DNA of 64,000 bases from Acidimicrobiaceae bacterium (GTDB lineage Bacteria; Actinomycetota; Acidimicrobiia; Acidimicrobiales; Acidimicrobiaceae). Shown piece after piece: positions 18,622 through 27,657 of the stretch. The position numbers and the translations under genes were made by a program. Each line of letters starts with the position of its first letter. Position 1 is the first letter of the stretch. Location of the stretch: assembly GCA_013044385.1 (NCBI GenBank), contig JABEUN010000071.1, forward strand, positions 36,008 to 100,007. Direction: 5' to 3'. A model generated the notes under the pieces. That model did no database searches and was not told the origin of the DNA. It saw nothing but the letters and a program-made list of their open reading frames with translations.

Positions 18622-18819
18622 TTGTCAGTACCCGATATTTCTGCAGAACTGTCATCGATAGAATTTTCCCTTGTCGAGATGGCCAAGCGAATAGCCCTTC
18701 TGGGGGATCAAATGCTTAGTGCCAAAGCAGACGGGATCGCTGCCGAACTTTACCAAGCAGAGCGGTCGATCATCTCTGCGTCTAGAAGGTTGCAGAAGGC
18801 ATCTACGAGGCGCTCCTAA
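18622..18819 (+). CDS. Small helical protein of unknown function
   Basis: 65 residues starting from TTG 18622, divergent from hisD and convergent with nth. The sequence is predicted wholly helical, with heptad-like spacing in residues 8-55 (SSIEFSLVEMAKRIALLGDQ onward) and a basic C-terminus, so it may form a coiled coil or bind a partner. No ribosome-binding site is clear. No family recognised. It may be a real conserved small gene, but it could be chance. Confidence 0.45.
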   Translation: MSVPDISAELSSIEFSLVEMAKRIALLGDQMLSAKADGIAAELYQAERSIISASRRLQKASTRRS

Positions 18820-18833
18820 TCCATCTCACGGCT

Positions 18834-19511
18834 TCATATCATTACTCTCGGACAGAGTTCAGCCAAAGCGCAGGCCGAACATTCCGGCCTCCTTGCGGTG
18901 CACACTCTCCTGCCATGAAGTATCAGACGAAGTCCAAACGATCCGGAATCTAAGGGGTCCAACCACGACATCAACTCCGACTCGATCTTTGAAGGATCGC
19001 TGCTAGTTGTCAGTCCAAGTCTCCTTGAGAGTCGCTGCACATGGGTGTCCACGGCTACCCCAGGCTTGCCAAACGCCACCGTCACGACCACATTTGCTGT
19101 CTTTCGACCCACACCAGGGAGCCGTACCAACTCATCGATGGTAGAAGGAACCTGACCTGCGTACTCATCCAGCAGCCCTATTGCAAACCCGACTATGTTT
19201 TTTGCCTTATTCCGAAAAAATCCGGTCGGCCTTATAATCTCTTCAACTTCATCAGTATTTGCAACAGCGAGCGACTGTGCATCTGGGTACTTGGAGAAGA
19301 GTCGTCTGATGACCGAGTTCACAACGACATCGGTACATTGAGCAGAGAGGATAGTTGCGACACCCAACTGGAAGGCACCGTCGAAATCGAGTTCGCAGAG
19401 ATCGCTAGCCGTGCCCGGATACAAATCGTTGAGGCGTAGCTCGATCGCATGACGGCGCTTTTTCTCTGCTGGCCAGGACTCGGTCTGTGTCCCTTTGGCT
19501 CTGTCGCTCAA
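18834..19511 (-). CDS. nth: Endonuclease III (DNA glycosylase/AP lyase)
   Basis: About 225 residues. The helix-hairpin-helix LPGVGRKTANVV carries the catalytic Lys, followed by VDTHVQRLSRRLGL with the catalytic Asp. Four Cys in the spacing C-x6-C-x2-C-x5-C near the C-terminus form the [4Fe-4S] site. It removes oxidised pyrimidines. The frame is open upstream to 19595, but TTG 19511 has GAGGTGG six bases upstream and fits the family N-terminus better. Confidence 0.93.
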   Translation of the reverse strand: MSDRAKGTQTESWPAEKKRRHAIELRLNDLYPGTASDLCELDFDGAFQLGVATILSAQCTDVVVNSVIRRLFSKYPDAQSLAVANTDEVEEIIRPTGFFRNKAKNIVGFAIGLLDEYAGQVPSTIDELVRLPGVGRKTANVVVTVAFGKPGVAVDTHVQRLSRRLGLTTSSDPSKIESELMSWLDPLDSGSFGLRLILHGRRVCTARRPECSACALAELCPRVMI

Positions 19512-19679
19512 GTTCAACCACCTCTGGCGAGTTACCGCCGCCCGTATGATCTGATGACTACATAGTGACTGACTGCGCCAAGTGTACAGCGCCAAGAACC
19601 GAGCCAGCTCAACAGCAAGCGTGCGTGAGGTCGCAAGGTCGGTGAAGCAGTACTGACGCGCCTTAGTAAGTTTGTGGGT

Positions 19680-20600
19680 ATGTCCGGTTTCGATATTCGC
19701 AGAAGAGTCGGTGAACAGGATATCTCCGGAATCCTCACGTTAGCTCGGGAGATTGAAGTAGCCGACTCACATAAGGCCCTCGATGACCATAATTGGATAG
19801 ATCTTGTCCAGGGCGGTCGAAAGGGACTGATCGGCCTGACCGCTACTGCCATACACGGGACTCAACTAATCGGATACGCCCAGATCTCGCGAAGCCACGA
19901 TCTCTGGGGCATCGAACTACTTATCCACCCCGACTTCAGGAACGTACACAGCACTCTTGGCCACGAGCTACTGAGTGCTGCAATAGATGAGATCAGACGA
20001 CAAGGTGGCGGTCATGTCCACTGCTGGATGGCGAAGCCTAACGAATACTGCGACGCACTTGCGAACAGTGTTGGGATGAGTCGTGGAAGGGACATTCTTC
20101 AGTTGAGGCGCCCACTACCACTTGATATTTCAAACGACCCTCCCCTATCTGTACGTTCCTTCATACCTGGAGTCGACGAGTCCGCGTGGTTGGAGGTAAA
20201 CAACCGGGCTTTCGCATGGCATCCCGAACAGGGTGATTGGAGACTCGAAACATTGCTGGAGCGGGAGTCCCAGGAGTGGTTCGATCCCAGCGGCTTCCTG
20301 CTACATGAGATCGACGGTCGTTTGGCCGCTTTTTGTTGGACTAAGGTCCACTCAGATGCCAGTGGCAGGCTAGGTGAGATCTATGTGATCGCAACGGATC
20401 CTGAGTTCGCTGGACGTGGCATCGGACGCCGGATCTGTATTGCTGCATTGGAACACCTAAGTAATGATGGTGTCACAGAAGCGATGCTCTATGTGGACGC
20501 CGACAACCACCGAGCCAGACAGATGTACGAGGATCTTGGATTCACAGTCGACCACATAGATCGGGCTTTCATCGCAGACGTCCGGTCCCACCCGCAGTGA
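19680..20600 (+). CDS. mshD: Mycothiol synthase
   Basis: 306 residues with two tandem GNAT folds, the layout of MshD, which acetylates Cys-GlcN-Ins in the last step of mycothiol synthesis. The C-terminal, active GNAT has the family signature RAFAWHPEQGDW, then GEIYVIATDPEFAGRGIGRR (acetyl-CoA loop) and YVDADNHRARQMYEDLGF. I prefer ATG 19680 to GTG 19674. Convergent with an Rv2466c-like gene, another mycothiol-linked protein. Confidence 0.92.
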   Translation: MSGFDIRRRVGEQDISGILTLAREIEVADSHKALDDHNWIDLVQGGRKGLIGLTATAIHGTQLIGYAQISRSHDLWGIELLIHPDFRNVHSTLGHELLSAAIDEIRRQGGGHVHCWMAKPNEYCDALANSVGMSRGRDILQLRRPLPLDISNDPPLSVRSFIPGVDESAWLEVNNRAFAWHPEQGDWRLETLLERESQEWFDPSGFLLHEIDGRLAAFCWTKVHSDASGRLGEIYVIATDPEFAGRGIGRRICIAALEHLSNDGVTEAMLYVDADNHRARQMYEDLGFTVDHIDRAFIADVRSHPQ

Positions 20601-20668
20601 CCACACCACTATAGGCAAACGCAGGCTTCTGGATCGAGGCGAACGAGTTCCGACACAGATGGATCAGG

Positions 20669-21274
20669 TCAATCGAACGTCGGCGGGCCGGTCCTGCCGC
20701 GCTTTATCTCATGCACAATTCCAAGATCCATGATCCCTGATACGTGCTCGAAGAGATCTGCAGCGTCTTTCCCACGCGGCGTCGACTGAATGATGGGACC
20801 ATATACAGCTGCGCCAGAATCCACCAGCTGCAGAATCGGTGATCCAACGTCAGGACCAGCCACCGATAGGGCCCTGTCATGATAAGCCCTAACTTCTACG
20901 TCGTGATCGGCATTGTCTAATTCCGATGCCAGATCATCAAGGTGGACACTCTTCAATGCCTGATCAACCACCGCCATATGGTCCACGTTCGACACTCCAA
21001 AGAAACCCGATCCGAGTTCGGTATAGAAGTCGGCTATTTTCTCTCCCTTGGACTCCTTGGCGAGCAGTGCAATGACCCGAAGCGCCCTTTTGGACGCAGC
21101 CATCGGGATCAGGAACTGTTCAGGGACTTCTCTTCCTTCGTTGAGGATACTCAGGCTCATGGGGAGCCATTCGACTGCAACCAGTCCCTGCTTTGCAAGT
21201 TCCGTAACCCAACGAGATGTGACCCACGTCCAAGGACAGATCGGATCAAAATAAAACCTAACACTCCGTGACAT
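20669..21274 (-). CDS. DsbA-family protein, Rv2466c-like (mycothiol-dependent oxidoreductase type)
   Basis: 202 residues, thioredoxin fold with a helical insertion. The active site FDPICPWTWVTSRW resembles the mycobacterial mycothiol-dependent nitroreductase Rv2466c, but the second position of the C-x-x-C motif is Thr, so this looks like a monothiol enzyme. The cis-Pro side is around GSPILQL. ATG 21274 has GAGG seven bases upstream. Its neighbour mshD makes mycothiol, which supports the family assignment. Function is reduction with mycothiol of an unknown substrate; inference only. Confidence 0.8.
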   Translation of the reverse strand: MSRSVRFYFDPICPWTWVTSRWVTELAKQGLVAVEWLPMSLSILNEGREVPEQFLIPMAASKRALRVIALLAKESKGEKIADFYTELGSGFFGVSNVDHMAVVDQALKSVHLDDLASELDNADHDVEVRAYHDRALSVAGPDVGSPILQLVDSGAAVYGPIIQSTPRGKDAADLFEHVSGIMDLGIVHEIKRGRTGPPTFD

Positions 21275-21365
21275 AACCAAGCCTCAATATCTAACAAGTT
21301 CCGCATCTACCATAGGGCTCAGCGACCAAATAGTGCAAAGTTGTCCACAAGGTGCTGAGTATTGT

Positions 21366-22073
21366 CTATGGGACTTTCGCCCCGACCAGATGACCTACCA
21401 AATAGGTGACTGCCGCAGCGACACTTGAAAGCAGAACCTGCCTGACGGCACCTTTGAAGATCGACCTTCCGGTGAAATATCCCAACGCTCCACCTACAAG
21501 TGCCGACGCAATCAGCGAGACAGCGATCGAGAGGAGAATTGCGCTGGCACCTGTGAGAAAGAACCATGCAAAGAGAGGAATTATGGCGCCGATCGCAAAT
21601 GACACGAACGAAGAGAGAGCTGCCTGGATGGGTGACCCAATCGAATCTGGGGAAACGCCCAACTCTTCCCTTGCATGGATCGAAAGTGCAACTTCCGGGT
21701 CTTTCATAAGTATGAGAGCGATCTCGTCTGCAAGTTCCTGTGGGAGGCCGCGGCTCACATACAGTCTCGCCAGCTCCCTGGTCTCAGACTCGGGTCGACT
21801 CCTTATCTCTTCGGCCTCGATTGAGATCTCCCGCTCAAATAGCTCCTTTTGTGCCTTCATGGACACGTACTCGCCGACTGCCATTGAAAACGCGCCCGCC
21901 ACCAGACCGGCTAAGCCCGCAAGCTTGACTAGTGAAGCAGTCGGATGGGCCCCGGCAACACCGAGAATGAGAGAGATGTTCGTAACCAAACCATCGGAAA
22001 CGCCAAAGACGGCGGCTCTTGCGGCCCCGCCAGTGATGTCACGGTGCTCACCGTGGCTTGATATTTCGACCAT
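21366..22073 (-). CDS. VIT1/CCC1-family metal transporter
   Basis: About 236 residues, with five hydrophobic helices and a long charged cytoplasmic helix between helices 2 and 3. GAARAAVFGVSDGLVTNISLI and AGAFSMAVGEYVSMKAQKE are family signatures; relatives export Fe2+ or Mn2+ from the cytosol. The start is unclear: ATG 22073 matches the family N-terminus, while ATG 22151 would add 26 Ser/Pro-rich residues and place its start codon over that of rlmN. Confidence 0.88.
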   Translation of the reverse strand: MVEISSHGEHRDITGGAARAAVFGVSDGLVTNISLILGVAGAHPTASLVKLAGLAGLVAGAFSMAVGEYVSMKAQKELFEREISIEAEEIRSRPESETRELARLYVSRGLPQELADEIALILMKDPEVALSIHAREELGVSPDSIGSPIQAALSSFVSFAIGAIIPLFAWFFLTGASAILLSIAVSLIASALVGGALGYFTGRSIFKGAVRQVLLSSVAAAVTYLVGHLVGAKVP

Positions 22074-22149
22074 CTTGGTCAGGTCGTCCGATGAAGGAGG
22101 TGGCGAATTACGATGTACAAGGTTACTGATCCCGAAACGAGTGGCGCTC

Positions 22150-23250
22150 ATGTCCCCCACAATACATCCGAACCGATCCATATACGACCTTGACAGGCAC
22201 GAGTGGGCAGAACTACTACAGGGCGAACCCCAATACCGAATCGAGCAGATCTGGACAGGACTCTACCGACAGTTCTCGACCCCGGCTGAACTAACTAACC
22301 TGCCGAAGAAGCTGCGGGAAACTCTCACAGAAAAGCTACCTCCACCGCTTCTGGTCTCCCAAGAACAGACAACAGATGACCGCAAGACGATTAAGTGGCT
22401 GTTCGAACTGCCAGACGGTCAGCAGGTCGAGACCGTGTTGATGCGATATCGGACGCGCGACACGGTATGTGTATCCTCTCAAGTCGGATGTGCCATGGGC
22501 TGCGGGTTCTGCGCGACGGGACAGGCGGGGTTCTTTCGCCAGCTCACCTCTGGCGAGATCATCGAACAGGTGGCACGCGCCTCAAAGAGACTCAAACTAC
22601 TCGGCGGGCCAGAAAGGGTATCTAACGTCGTCTTCATGGGAATGGGTGAACCCATGGCAAACTACGACGCAGTTACCGAGGCAATTACCCGCCTGAACAG
22701 CGAGTCCAACATAGGTGCGCGGTCTTTCACCGTTTCCACAGTAGGAATTGTCCCCGGAATCCTGAAGCTCGCCGATTTCCCCCTTCAGGTCAACCTTGCC
22801 ATATCGTTGCACGCCGCCAATAACGAACTACGTTCTGAACTGGTCCCGATAAACAAGACCTATCCGATTGAAGCACTGATGGACGCCGTCGAGCGCTATC
22901 TCGATTCCACCTCTCGCAGAGTGAGTTTCGAATGGGCGATGATGGAATCGGTGAATGACAGCGATGCCGATGCAGAGCAGCTTTCCGAGCTTGCAAGCTC
23001 CGTAGATGCACACGTCAACCTCATTCCGCTGAATCCCACCCCGGGTTGGCCAACTCGGGGATCCAGCATGCAAAGGGTAAGGGAGTTTCAGGAAGTCCTA
23101 GCCGAAAATGGAGTCAACGCCACCATCCGAGATACCCGGGGCTCAGATATCTCAGCAGCCTGTGGCCAGCTGGCGAATCGGACGGGCCAAGTTGGAAAGG
23201 GAAGGCGCAACGTCGTCGTGCCCAGCGTTTCCTCCCATTTGCCAAGCTGA
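22150..23250 (+). CDS. rlmN: Dual-specificity 23S rRNA (A2503)/tRNA (A37) C2-methyltransferase
   Basis: 366 residues, radical SAM enzyme. The cluster motif is CAMGCGFCATGQAGF, followed by VVFMGMGEPMANYD and LAISLHA. The acceptor Cys lies in the C-terminal DISAACGQL. The frame is open for another 248 codons upstream, but that stretch is antisense to the VIT gene and has no homology; the true start is ATG 22150 (or GTG 22141). Confidence 0.95.
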   Translation: MSPTIHPNRSIYDLDRHEWAELLQGEPQYRIEQIWTGLYRQFSTPAELTNLPKKLRETLTEKLPPPLLVSQEQTTDDRKTIKWLFELPDGQQVETVLMRYRTRDTVCVSSQVGCAMGCGFCATGQAGFFRQLTSGEIIEQVARASKRLKLLGGPERVSNVVFMGMGEPMANYDAVTEAITRLNSESNIGARSFTVSTVGIVPGILKLADFPLQVNLAISLHAANNELRSELVPINKTYPIEALMDAVERYLDSTSRRVSFEWAMMESVNDSDADAEQLSELASSVDAHVNLIPLNPTPGWPTRGSSMQRVREFQEVLAENGVNATIRDTRGSDISAACGQLANRTGQVGKGRRNVVVPSVSSHLPS

Positions 23251-23332
23251 AGAAGAACTAAGCGGAGATAGTTTCTAAAACTGCTCGTGGCCAATTCTGA
23301 ATCTCGCACCTAGACGTGGGTAAACTGGCACT

Positions 23333-23977
23333 ATGTACCTACCAGCCCATTTTCAGGCCAAAGAGGACGGAGACATCCTCAAGGTAATCTCCAGTGGCGG
23401 TGCCGTCGATCTGGTTTCCAACTTTTCAGGCAAACTCAACGTTTCCACACTGCCCATGCTCCATAGGCCATTTCCAAGCGCGAATGGTAACTCAATGGGA
23501 ACACTGGTTGGACATCTTGCAAAGGCAAATCCACAGCTGCGCGATGGTACTGGATCAGATGCTCTGGTCATCTTCCGTGGGCCCACTGGCTATATCTCTC
23601 CAGCTTGGTATCCGACGAAGCTCGAACACGGCAAAGTCGTACCGACCTGGGACTACATAGCGGTTCACGTCTATGGGAAGTTGATACTTCACGATGAGCG
23701 AGACTGGAAACTTGGGTTAGTAACAGAATTAACCAACCACCACGAATCCTCTTTTGATAAGCCGTGGTCAGTTAGTGATGCTCCGGCCGACTTCATCGAA
23801 GGCCAGCTCAAGGCGATCGTCGGCGTTGAAGTTGAGGTGGACCGGGTCGAGGCGAAATTCAAGCTGAGTCAGAACCGCTCCCGGGCAGAGATAGATGGCG
23901 TCATACTGAATCTAAGGTTGCTCGGGCACTCGGAGCTGGCAGACGCGGTCGAAGAGGCATGCTCCTCAAAAGATTGA
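23333..23977 (+). CDS. PaiB-type FMN-binding split-barrel protein
   Basis: 214 residues with the typical start MYLPAHF, then SWYP-like ISPAWYPTK and VPTWDYIAVHVYGK, and LSQNRS near the C-terminus. The family is annotated as FMN-binding negative transcriptional regulator but behaves structurally as a flavin or heme split-barrel protein; regulatory function is not established for most members. It stands alone after rlmN. Confidence 0.88.
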   Translation: MYLPAHFQAKEDGDILKVISSGGAVDLVSNFSGKLNVSTLPMLHRPFPSANGNSMGTLVGHLAKANPQLRDGTGSDALVIFRGPTGYISPAWYPTKLEHGKVVPTWDYIAVHVYGKLILHDERDWKLGLVTELTNHHESSFDKPWSVSDAPADFIEGQLKAIVGVEVEVDRVEAKFKLSQNRSRAEIDGVILNLRLLGHSELADAVEEACSSKD

Positions 23978-24145
23978 AACAAAAAACCTTCAAGTAGAGA
24001 CGACGGCTCCAGCGTTGAAGCTGGGAACCTGAGAGATCGCCCCTGCTGGCGGCCCATACCGTTTGCCGTGTACATGAATCGGATAGACTTAAAGTGGCCT
24101 GATACGAGAGTTACGTATTCAGTTTCGAAGGGGGACGCACGCCCG

Positions 24146-24511
24146 ATGAAGCGTCAATGGATAAATAAGAGTCAGCCGCAGACACTTCAGTATGGCGTAA
24201 TGCTCCTCTATTTGAACGCTGCGTTCAGCGTCATATCAGGACTACTCGGCGGTATCAGCATCTTGGCAATCATCACGATTGGACTCGCTGTAGCTGGTGG
24301 GCATGGAATCGCCAACGAGTTTCGCTGGGGATATTACGTTGGCGTACTGGCTGCTATTTTGCCACTCGCCATACTTGTCGCATTGGTCCTGTTCTACGGC
24401 ATCGGCGTGATCGCGACATACGGGATAGTAAACCTCCTATTCAGGGTAGTGACGGCTGCGGTACTGCTGGCTCCAGCCAGCAGGGAGTATCAGAAGATCT
24501 GGTTTAGGTAG
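24146..24511 (+). CDS. Small membrane protein of unknown function
   Basis: 121 residues from ATG 24146 (the frame is open to an ATG at 24068). Hydrophobic segments at about residues 18-40, 44-60, 70-92 and 97-115 give three or four transmembrane helices; a basic amphipathic N-terminus and a C-terminal YQKIWFR lie in the cytosol. GAAGGGGGAC precedes the start at a wide distance. No family recognised. Confidence 0.6.
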   Translation: MKRQWINKSQPQTLQYGVMLLYLNAAFSVISGLLGGISILAIITIGLAVAGGHGIANEFRWGYYVGVLAAILPLAILVALVLFYGIGVIATYGIVNLLFRVVTAAVLLAPASREYQKIWFR

Positions 24512-24556
24512 GTCCCTGAATAGAGTCTCGGCTAGCGAAGTGATAGAACTTTGGTT

Positions 24557-25012
24557 ATGACTACTTCGATTGACGGGATTGCTGGCCTGAAGGCCGCTGT
24601 CGGGGAGCATTTGGGTTACTCCGACTGGCACAAGGTATCACAGGAGCAGATAAATCAGTTTGCCGATGCCACTGGCGACCACCAGTGGATCCACATCGAC
24701 AAAGAGAAGGCAGCTCAGGGACCTTTCGGTACAACGATCGCCCACGGCTACCTCACCTTGAGCTTGGTACCAGTACTTTTGGGACAGGTACTCAGTGTCT
24801 CCGGCGTCTCAATGGCGATCAACTACGGCGCCAACAAGGTACGTTTCCCATCACCCGTACCATCTGGATCCAACGTGAGGCTCGGTGCAACCCTCGTCGA
24901 AATTGAGGAGTTCGCCGGCGGGGCTCAGGCTCAAGTGGACGTGACAATCGAGGTAGAAGGCTCCGCAAAACCATCGTTAGCAGCCCAAATCCTCTTCCGT
25001 TACTACAACTGA
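24557..25012 (+). CDS. MaoC-like (R)-specific enoyl-CoA hydratase
   Basis: 151 residues, single hot-dog fold. The catalytic Asp and His are in FADATGDHQWIHID and the hydratase-2 motif ends in AHGYLTLSLVP. Such proteins hydrate trans-2-enoyl-CoA in beta-oxidation, mycolate/fatty-acid metabolism or PHA supply. ATG 24557 is chosen over TTG 24551. Standing alone between a membrane protein and ppk2, its pathway is not indicated. Confidence 0.93.
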   Translation: MTTSIDGIAGLKAAVGEHLGYSDWHKVSQEQINQFADATGDHQWIHIDKEKAAQGPFGTTIAHGYLTLSLVPVLLGQVLSVSGVSMAINYGANKVRFPSPVPSGSNVRLGATLVEIEEFAGGAQAQVDVTIEVEGSAKPSLAAQILFRYYN

Positions 25013-25123
25013 ACCGGTAGACACCCACCGAGGCACTCTGGTCAACCTGCTTCACGGCAGCTTTCCGGGCCGATTAGCCAGAAACGAAATCAATGGAATG
25101 GCACCCGTAAGCAGGGGGTAGAT

Positions 25124-26002
25124 ATGGCATACGCGGAGCAGGAGATGTTGGACAAGGTCTGGCTGCATCTCAAGGTGGATACGGGAAACCGAGACATCCT
25201 CGAGGGGGGAAATCTCTTAGAGTCCAAGGATCCGGCGGCAACTCCCCTTGCCGGGCCCAAGGAGAAGTGTCTCGCCGAAATTGAGCTGCTGAGGCTGGAA
25301 CTGGAACTCCTGCAGGAGAAGCTGCACGCGCAGGCAACCGACTCCCTCTTGATCGTCCTCCAGGGATTAGACGCGTCCGGGAAGGACGGCACTGTAAGGA
25401 AAGTATTTGATGGGGTCAATCCTCAGGGCGTTACGGTAGAAGGGTTCCGCGCACCTACGGAAGAGGAGCTGAAACACGACTTCCTTTGGAGAGTCCACAG
25501 CAGAACCCCGTACAAGGGCGCCATCACTATATTCAACCGAAGCCATTACGAAGACCTGATAGTTCCCTGCGCATACCGAACCCGGACCAAGGAAGAACTT
25601 CACAGGATCCGCGATGAGATCGAACACTTCGAGGCCCTGCTTCAGGCCAATGGAACCAGAATTGTGAGGATATTCCTGAACATCTCAAAACAGGAACAGA
25701 CCCGACGGTTTCTTGAACGGATCGAAATTGAGAAGAAGCACTGGAAATTCTCGGCTGCAGACCTTGTCACTAGAGAGCATTGGAGCGACTTCCAACGGGC
25801 ATACTCCCAGGTCATATCTGCCACTTCTGATCGACACCGACCCTGGCACATTGTACCTTCAGACCACAAATGGTATCGGGATTGGGCGATAATGTCGCTG
25901 GTCGTAAGGGAGCTGCGAGATATGGACCCCCACTACCCCACCAAGGTGATCGACGGGGTAGAACAGCTAGCCGCACAGCTGAGAAGCGAACTGGGAACAT
26001 AA
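25124..26002 (+). CDS. ppk2: Polyphosphate kinase 2 family nucleotide phosphotransferase
   Basis: 292 residues. Walker A is GLDASGKDGTVRKVF, Walker B region is IFNRSHYEDL, and the lid has RFLERIEIEKKHWKF, all diagnostic of PPK2 (PF03976). These enzymes use polyphosphate to phosphorylate AMP, ADP or NDP; the class cannot be told with confidence from sequence by eye. AGGGGGT precedes ATG 25124. Together with ppk1 and ppx at 40-45 kb the organism has both synthesis and use of polyphosphate. Confidence 0.93.
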   Translation: MAYAEQEMLDKVWLHLKVDTGNRDILEGGNLLESKDPAATPLAGPKEKCLAEIELLRLELELLQEKLHAQATDSLLIVLQGLDASGKDGTVRKVFDGVNPQGVTVEGFRAPTEEELKHDFLWRVHSRTPYKGAITIFNRSHYEDLIVPCAYRTRTKEELHRIRDEIEHFEALLQANGTRIVRIFLNISKQEQTRRFLERIEIEKKHWKFSAADLVTREHWSDFQRAYSQVISATSDRHRPWHIVPSDHKWYRDWAIMSLVVRELRDMDPHYPTKVIDGVEQLAAQLRSELGT

Positions 26003-26054
26003 CTAGTCGGTTTAGATTTTCCACATCTTTGACCAAGCGGCCTAGATTTGAAGT

Positions 26055-26261
26055 GTGGTTTTAGGTCTGGCGTCTATATCGATCCTCTTCAGAGATTTCC
26101 TAGAAGGTCTATTCGTTGTAGCGGTAGGCGGCATGCTACTAAGTGCCATTCGACGCATTGCGAAAGGACAGATCAAGCCCTACCGGTGCAAAAACTGTGA
26201 ACGTCTAACCTCCCGAGCCTACGAACGGTGTCGACACTGCAACGCTGAAATTCCAATCTGA
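26055..26261 (+). CDS. Small membrane protein with C-terminal zinc ribbon
   Basis: 68 residues from GTG 26055. One hydrophobic helix at residues 8-31, a basic linker, then Cys45/Cys48 and Cys59/Cys62 in CKNC and CRHC pairs that should bind one zinc. No ribosome-binding site is obvious. No family name; short TM plus zinc-ribbon proteins are common and often of unknown role. Downstream of ppk2 by 52 bases, possibly cotranscribed. Confidence 0.6.
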   Translation: MVLGLASISILFRDFLEGLFVVAVGGMLLSAIRRIAKGQIKPYRCKNCERLTSRAYERCRHCNAEIPI

Positions 26262-26580
26262 AGAATTTCTACAGGCACTGGTAAGGAATTACCACCTTCG
26301 GAAGGCTCATCCGATTGGCGAGAATTCTGGCAACGTGGCAGCATTTCCCTCTTCAAGTTGGACAGAGGTGTCACAACGAGTATGCAAGTGCCCGGCTCAG
26401 ACAACTCAGAGATCTAGCAGGTAGAACCGGGACAATCGATAACCCCATTCTTCCGAATAGGGTCATCCAGTGGCGAATTAGTCCCATTTGATCTTTGCCT
26501 CTACGACCAGATCTGACCTCCGCCAAGTCGCAGTTTGGGGGAAATTATGAGATCCAATGGAGTCTCACCAATGACACCAG
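26262..26580. other. Gene-free stretch after the zinc-ribbon gene
   Basis: No supported gene. A short GGTAA-GGAA-TTACC hairpin at about 26280-26293 follows the zinc-ribbon gene and could be a weak terminator. The remaining bases show no coding signal I can match and lead directly into the decayed dehydrogenase. Confidence 0.4.
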
Positions 26581-27657
26581 ATGAAGGGGCCTACAATTAA
26601 AGCTCCTCTATATCAAAGTCAGGACAATAAGGCCCGAGACGAGTCCCCCATCAGAGCTTGCAAGCCGATGGCGATTCGGTTATCGAAGTTGACACGATCC
26701 CTATTTGTGGAACCGATCGGCGTATATTCAGGAGCGAGGCTCTTTTTTTATCGATTGAGGCACAAATGGTCATGAATTCGTTGGGTCCTGATAGAAGGAT
26801 TGAAGCTGCAGTGGAGGACCATGCAGGTCGGGGGCTACGGGCTGGTCTACTTTATAATCGCCTGCAGAATCTGTTGTTCTAAAGTGAGGGGCAATTCGGC
26901 CCGTGCAGACAGAGCCAAGGTTGGATTTCCTACGGCGAAATCGGCTAAATCCTGGCAGGATTCGTACGACTTCCATTCACAGAATGACCAACTGACCGAT
27001 CACCAGCGGAAATGACCGAAAACAAGCTGCTTTTGCTCTTCGATTTACTTCCGAAAAATTGTGAGTTCGGCTCTGAACGGAGCCTACAGATCTGCTCATA
27101 TCGTCGCCGTGTTTGGAGCCGGACCAGTTGGTCGTTGAGCCATGCGGGTTTGGTGTTACTTAGCCCAACATATGTACACGCTATTTACCGATATGGAAGC
27201 AATGAAGCCCGACACCGCATCTCTGTTCGGAGTAGTCAAGTACGTCAAGGACTCCCACGAAAGCGAACTGCGATGATGGCCATCACAAGCGGTCTCGGTG
27301 CAGGGTAGGCTATAAAAGCAGCCCGTGTGCCGATACTTTCGAGCTGGCAAACACCTTGATCGGGCTTCTTGGGTACTATGTCGAGAGCGCGGCTCTTGGC
27401 GGGCCAGTTAACCTAGATTGGATAACCATTCATGCCGAGCCGGCAACGATCGAGTCAGCACTTGTCGATACCTACTCGGTTTCTACGCTCATGAAACCAC
27501 CGATACCAGATGGATCGACGCCAACCAGTCGCCCACGTCCGACATCGAGACGGACCAGATCATGAATGATCATGAAGTGATTCCGCAGGCACGGGCATGT
27601 GCGCCGAGGGTTCCGCTTGACGCCAAACTTATGATGACGGGCCGTTTGGCTAAGTGA
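26581..27657 (+). pseudogene. Decayed zinc-dependent alcohol dehydrogenase
   Basis: Reading across three frames recovers the order of a medium-chain zinc alcohol dehydrogenase of about 350 residues. An initial MKGPTIK-like start is followed, after a frameshift, by SVIEVDTIPICGTDRRIF (catalytic zinc Cys), then a Cys-rich IIACRICCSK zone (structural zinc), GWISYGEIG-stop-ILAGFVRLPFTE, LLLLFDLLP, the Rossmann motif HIVAVFGAGPVG, SGLGAG-stop-AIKA, and finally FELANTLIG, then ALVDTYSVSTLMK. At least two in-frame stops (near 26946 and 27303) and several frameshifts make it non-functional. The 1.08 kb span matches an intact gene, so decay was by point changes and small indels rather than large deletion. 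Confidence 0.78.

Noticed and set aside
21406..22149. Upstream extension of rlmN by 248 codons in an open frame
   Set aside because: It is the antisense frame of the VIT-family transporter, Ser/Ala/Pro-rich without any domain, and the RlmN family starts near 22150.
26730..26749. Short hairpin followed by seven T residues, looking like an intrinsic terminator of a small RNA
   Set aside because: The stem is only six pairs including a wobble and lies inside the decayed dehydrogenase, so it is most likely a by-product of decay.
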